Positions 61,886 through 64,000 of a stretch of 64,000 bases of DNA are shown here, in pieces (positions within the stretch are counted from its first letter, which is position 1; every line of letters starts with the position of its first letter). A model generated the notes under the pieces. It saw nothing but the letters and a program-made list of their open reading frames with translations, did no database searches and was not told the DNA's origin. The translations under genes and the position numbers were made by a program. The DNA comes from Knoellia sp. p5-6-4 (GTDB lineage: Bacteria > Actinomycetota > Actinomycetes > Actinomycetales > Dermatophilaceae), in the NCBI RefSeq assembly GCF_029222705.1, contig NZ_JARGZF010000002.1, positions 434,001 to 498,000 on the forward strand, in the 5' to 3' direction.

Positions 61886-62842
61886 GTGCTGGTCCTGACC
61901 GATGACGACGTCCGCCGGCTGCTGCCGCCTCCGGCGGAGTGCGTCGAGCTCGCCGCCGCAGCGCTCACCGCCCTGGCCGACGGCCGGGCCGAGGCGCCGC
62001 CCAAGCCGGCCGTGCACACCCTTCCCGGCAGCTTCGCCAACGCGATGCCCGCCGCCTGGCCGGAACGAGGGCTGCTGGGCTGCAAGTGGATCAGCATCTT
62101 CCCCGACAACCCGGCCCGCGGGCTGCCGACGGCGTCCGGCGTCATGGTCGTCAACGACGGCGAGACCGGCCTGCCCGTGTGCGTCATGCCGGCCGCCGAG
62201 CTGACCGCTGCCCGCACCGCCGCCGTCAGCGGGGCCTGCGTGCGCCACCTGGCGCCGCCACGGCCCGGCCACGTGGCCATCACCGGCGCCGGGGTGCAGG
62301 CCCGCTCGCACCTGCGCGTGCTCGAGGCCCTCGGGTGGCACGACGTGGTGGTGTGGGCCCGACGGACGGAGGCCCTCGACGCCCTGGCGGCGTGGGCGGC
62401 CGAGGAGACACCCTCCGTGCGGCTGCGGAGGGCGCCCGAGCCGGCCGGGGCCGTGCGGGGAGCCGCCGTCGTCGTGACCGCCCTGTCGATCGGGCTCACC
62501 GGCGCCGAGCTGGACCCGGAGTGGGTGCGCGACGACGCCCTGCTGCTGCCGCTCGACTACGCCAGCTCGGTTGGCCCGGCCCTCGCGGCGACCGCCCTGC
62601 TCGCGGCCGACGACGTCGTGCAGTTCGAGGCCGTGCGGAGCCAGCGGAAGCTGGGCGACTACCCGTCGCCCACGACGTGGACCGGTGCGCTGCTCGCAGC
62701 GGACACGCGGGACAGGCCCACCGGCCGCGTCGTGTGCCAAAACCTCGGCAACGGCGTGAGCGACCTCGTCGTGGCCGACGCCGTCTGGCGCGCCGCCTGC
62801 GACGCGGGAGCCGGGCAGGTGGTTGACGGCGCCTCCACGTAA
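61886..62842 (+). CDS. Ornithine cyclodeaminase/mu-crystallin family protein
   Basis: A 318-residue NAD(P)-binding protein. It has VLTDDDVRRLLPPPAECVELAAAAL, GCKWISIFPDNPARGLPTASGVMV with the substrate Lys, LTAARTAAVSGACVRHLA, the Rossmann loop HVAITGAGVQARSHLRVL and ALSIGLTGAELDPEWVRD. The family includes ornithine cyclodeaminase, alanine dehydrogenase and ketimine reductases; the exact substrate is not readable. TAGGTT ends exactly seven bases before the GTG, so it appears leaderless. It ends just before the phosphatase gene, which has its own leaderless promoter. Confidence 0.88.
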   Translation: MLVLTDDDVRRLLPPPAECVELAAAALTALADGRAEAPPKPAVHTLPGSFANAMPAAWPERGLLGCKWISIFPDNPARGLPTASGVMVVNDGETGLPVCVMPAAELTAARTAAVSGACVRHLAPPRPGHVAITGAGVQARSHLRVLEALGWHDVVVWARRTEALDALAAWAAEETPSVRLRRAPEPAGAVRGAAVVVTALSIGLTGAELDPEWVRDDALLLPLDYASSVGPALAATALLAADDVVQFEAVRSQRKLGDYPSPTTWTGALLAADTRDRPTGRVVCQNLGNGVSDLVVADAVWRAACDAGAGQVVDGAST

Positions 62843-62851
62843 GGTCTGGAC

Positions 62852-63637
62852 GTGAGCATCGGCTGGGTGGACCTCGACGGCGTCGTGAACATGCGAGATG
62901 TCGGGGGTCTGCCCACCACCGACGGGCGCACCGTGCGCACCGGCCGCCTGCTTCGCTCCGACAACCTCCAGGACCTGACCGAGCGCGACGTGCGGCGGCT
63001 GATCGACGACTTCGGGGTCACCGACATCGTCGACCTGCGCAGCAACGTGGAGTACCACACCGAGGGACCCGGACCGCTGACCCGCACGCCCCTGACCCAC
63101 CACCGCCACTCGCTCTTCCGCGACGACGAGGTCGAGGTCACCGTCGAGGACGCGCTCGTGCTGCCTTGGCAGAAGGACGGGGTGCGTGAGCGCCTGGCCA
63201 GCCACGACGACGACTACTGGGCGAGCCACTACCTGGGCTACCTCGCCGACCGCCCGGACTCCGTGGCTGCGGCCCTCGCGGTCGTCGCGACGGCCCACGG
63301 GGCAACGGTCGTCCACTGCGCGGCCGGGAAGGACCGCACCGGCACGGTCGTGGGCCTGGCGCTCGCGGTGGCCGGCGTCCCAGACGAGGAGATCGTCGCC
63401 GACTACGTCGCCACCGCCGAGCGCATCGAGCGCATCATCGAGCGCCTGAGCGCCCGGCCCGCCTACGCCGACAACCTCCGCGACCGACCGCTCGAGGACC
63501 ACCTGCCCAGGCCCGAGACGATGGCGCGCATCCTCACGGTGCTCGACGAGCGGCACGGCGGCGCCGCCGGCTGGCTGGTCGAGCAGGGCTGGACCGAGGA
63601 GCAGGTGGCCGGGTTGCGTTCCAGCCTGGTGGGCTAG
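62852..63637 (+). CDS. Tyrosine-protein phosphatase (PtpB-like)
   Basis: A 261-residue protein of the Tyr_phosphatase_3 family. The start NMRDVGGLPTTDGRTVRTGRLLRSDNL is diagnostic; the P-loop is VVHCAAGKDRTGTVVGL with catalytic Cys, Lys, Asp and Arg as in Mycobacterium PtpB. Members remove phosphate from Tyr, Ser/Thr or phosphoinositides. GTG 62852 has TAAGGT six bases upstream. The stop shares CTAG with the convergent thioesterase gene. Confidence 0.92.
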   Translation: MSIGWVDLDGVVNMRDVGGLPTTDGRTVRTGRLLRSDNLQDLTERDVRRLIDDFGVTDIVDLRSNVEYHTEGPGPLTRTPLTHHRHSLFRDDEVEVTVEDALVLPWQKDGVRERLASHDDDYWASHYLGYLADRPDSVAAALAVVATAHGATVVHCAAGKDRTGTVVGLALAVAGVPDEEIVADYVATAERIERIIERLSARPAYADNLRDRPLEDHLPRPETMARILTVLDERHGGAAGWLVEQGWTEEQVAGLRSSLVG

Positions 63638-64000
63638 CTCGCCGGCCGGTCCGAGATGTGCAGCCGGATCACGCCCTGCACCACCGCAGTCCCGTCCTCC
63701 CGCACCCCGCGCACCCGCACGGGCACCTCCGTGCGGTCGTCGGCCCAGTCCTGCGGGTCGGTCTCGGCGACGCAGCGGATGTCGCTGGTGGCCTTGGCGG
63801 TGTAGTCGACGCTCATGCCCTTGGGGATCCACCGCCGCCCCGGCGGGATGGTCGCCTCGGCCAGGGCTCCCATCGCGGCCTCGAGGCCGTTGCAGATGGC
63901 GATGACGTGCACGGTGCCGATGTGGTTCTGCACCCGGCGCCGCTTGGCGACCGTCAGCTCGGCGTAGTTCGGTCGCAGCTCCACGAAGCGGGGCCGCGAC
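63634..64000 (-). CDS. DUF4442 hotdog-fold thioesterase-like protein, C-terminal part
   Basis: Partial at the right edge: the frame stays open to the last base of the window, so the start lies outside. The ~120 visible residues are SRPRFVELRPNYAELTVAKR, RRVQNHIGTVHVIAICNGLEAAMG (hotdog helix), IPKGMSVDYTAKATSDIRC and RVRGVREDGTAVVQGVIRLHIS. This is the DUF4442 type of PaaI-like thioesterases. The acyl-CoA substrate is unknown. A GTG at 63984 lies in frame but within conserved sequence, so it is not the start. Confidence 0.85.
   Translation of the reverse strand, partial: SRPRFVELRPNYAELTVAKRRRVQNHIGTVHVIAICNGLEAAMGALAEATIPPGRRWIPKGMSVDYTAKATSDIRCVAETDPQDWADDRTEVPVRVRGVREDGTAVVQGVIRLHISDRPAS

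Overview
The window is very GC-rich (about 70 percent or more by eye), strongly biased to G/C in third codon positions, and gene-dense. GTG and TTG starts, ATGA/GTGA overlaps and many -10-like TANNNT boxes 6-8 bases before a start codon all occur. Gene content (HrcA/CIRCE with DnaJ, DUF3097, a SigE-family sigma factor, a DUF222-type HNH endonuclease relic, Zur-type zinc uptake, IclR-type PcaR) indicates an actinobacterium, most likely order Micrococcales and perhaps an Intrasporangiaceae relative. That placement is inferred from gene content and order; no database was searched.

Layout. 1-3.1 kb: end of an amino-acid ABC permease, tRNA-Asn, then an unknown gene coupled to dnaG. 3.4-11.6 kb: HNH endonuclease relic, YrdB-like membrane protein, dgt, YdeI-like protein, PfpI/DJ-1 protein, dusB, alpha/beta hydrolase, rhodanese, glyS, small membrane protein. 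11.6-16.5 kb: znuA-znuC-znuB-zur behind twin Zur boxes, then uppS and recO. 16.5-23.9 kb: small accessory genes, including an AlkB-like protein behind a LexA box and two paralogous lipoproteins. 23.9-37.3 kb: one leftward aromatic-catabolism block. 37.3-39.2 kb: leuA with a newly recognised 14-codon leader peptide. 39.3-49.7 kb: acetyltransferases, a frame-shifted membrane glycosyltransferase, asd, an ankyrin lipoprotein, a BCCT transporter, a CPBP protease and a membrane-anchored hydrolase. 49.8-58.8 kb: conserved block era-CNNM/CorC-ybeY-phoH-HIT, a sigma factor with a secreted partner, rsmE-dnaJ-hrcA. 58.9-64 kb: DUF3097, DUF4870, hemW, an ornithine-cyclodeaminase-like enzyme, a tyrosine phosphatase and a partial DUF4442 thioesterase.

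How the parts work together. The aromatic block encodes a coherent route: a NitT/TauT-type ABC importer, a benzoylformate-decarboxylase-like enzyme, a benzaldehyde-type dehydrogenase, 4-hydroxybenzoate 3-hydroxylase (PobA), protocatechuate 3,4-dioxygenase (PcaHG), PcaB, PcaC and the PcaIJ CoA-transferase, with an IclR regulator between the lower pathway and the importer. The presence of PobA suggests a para-hydroxylated substrate such as 4-hydroxybenzoylformate. PcaD and PcaF are not in the window. A 15-bp palindrome (GTTC-N4-TGCGAAC) lies before both the importer operon and pcaH and is a candidate operator of the local regulator.

Most striking non-coding signals: (i) the octamer GTATGCCG/CGGCATAC occurs 27 times, against roughly two expected from composition; (ii) about 19 genes, and the leu leader peptide itself, look leaderless; (iii) regulatory sites for Zur, LexA, HrcA and probably PcaR can each be placed; (iv) four convergent gene pairs share a CTAG stop-codon overlap; (v) the BCCT gene is preceded by a hairpin and an overlapping small ORF.
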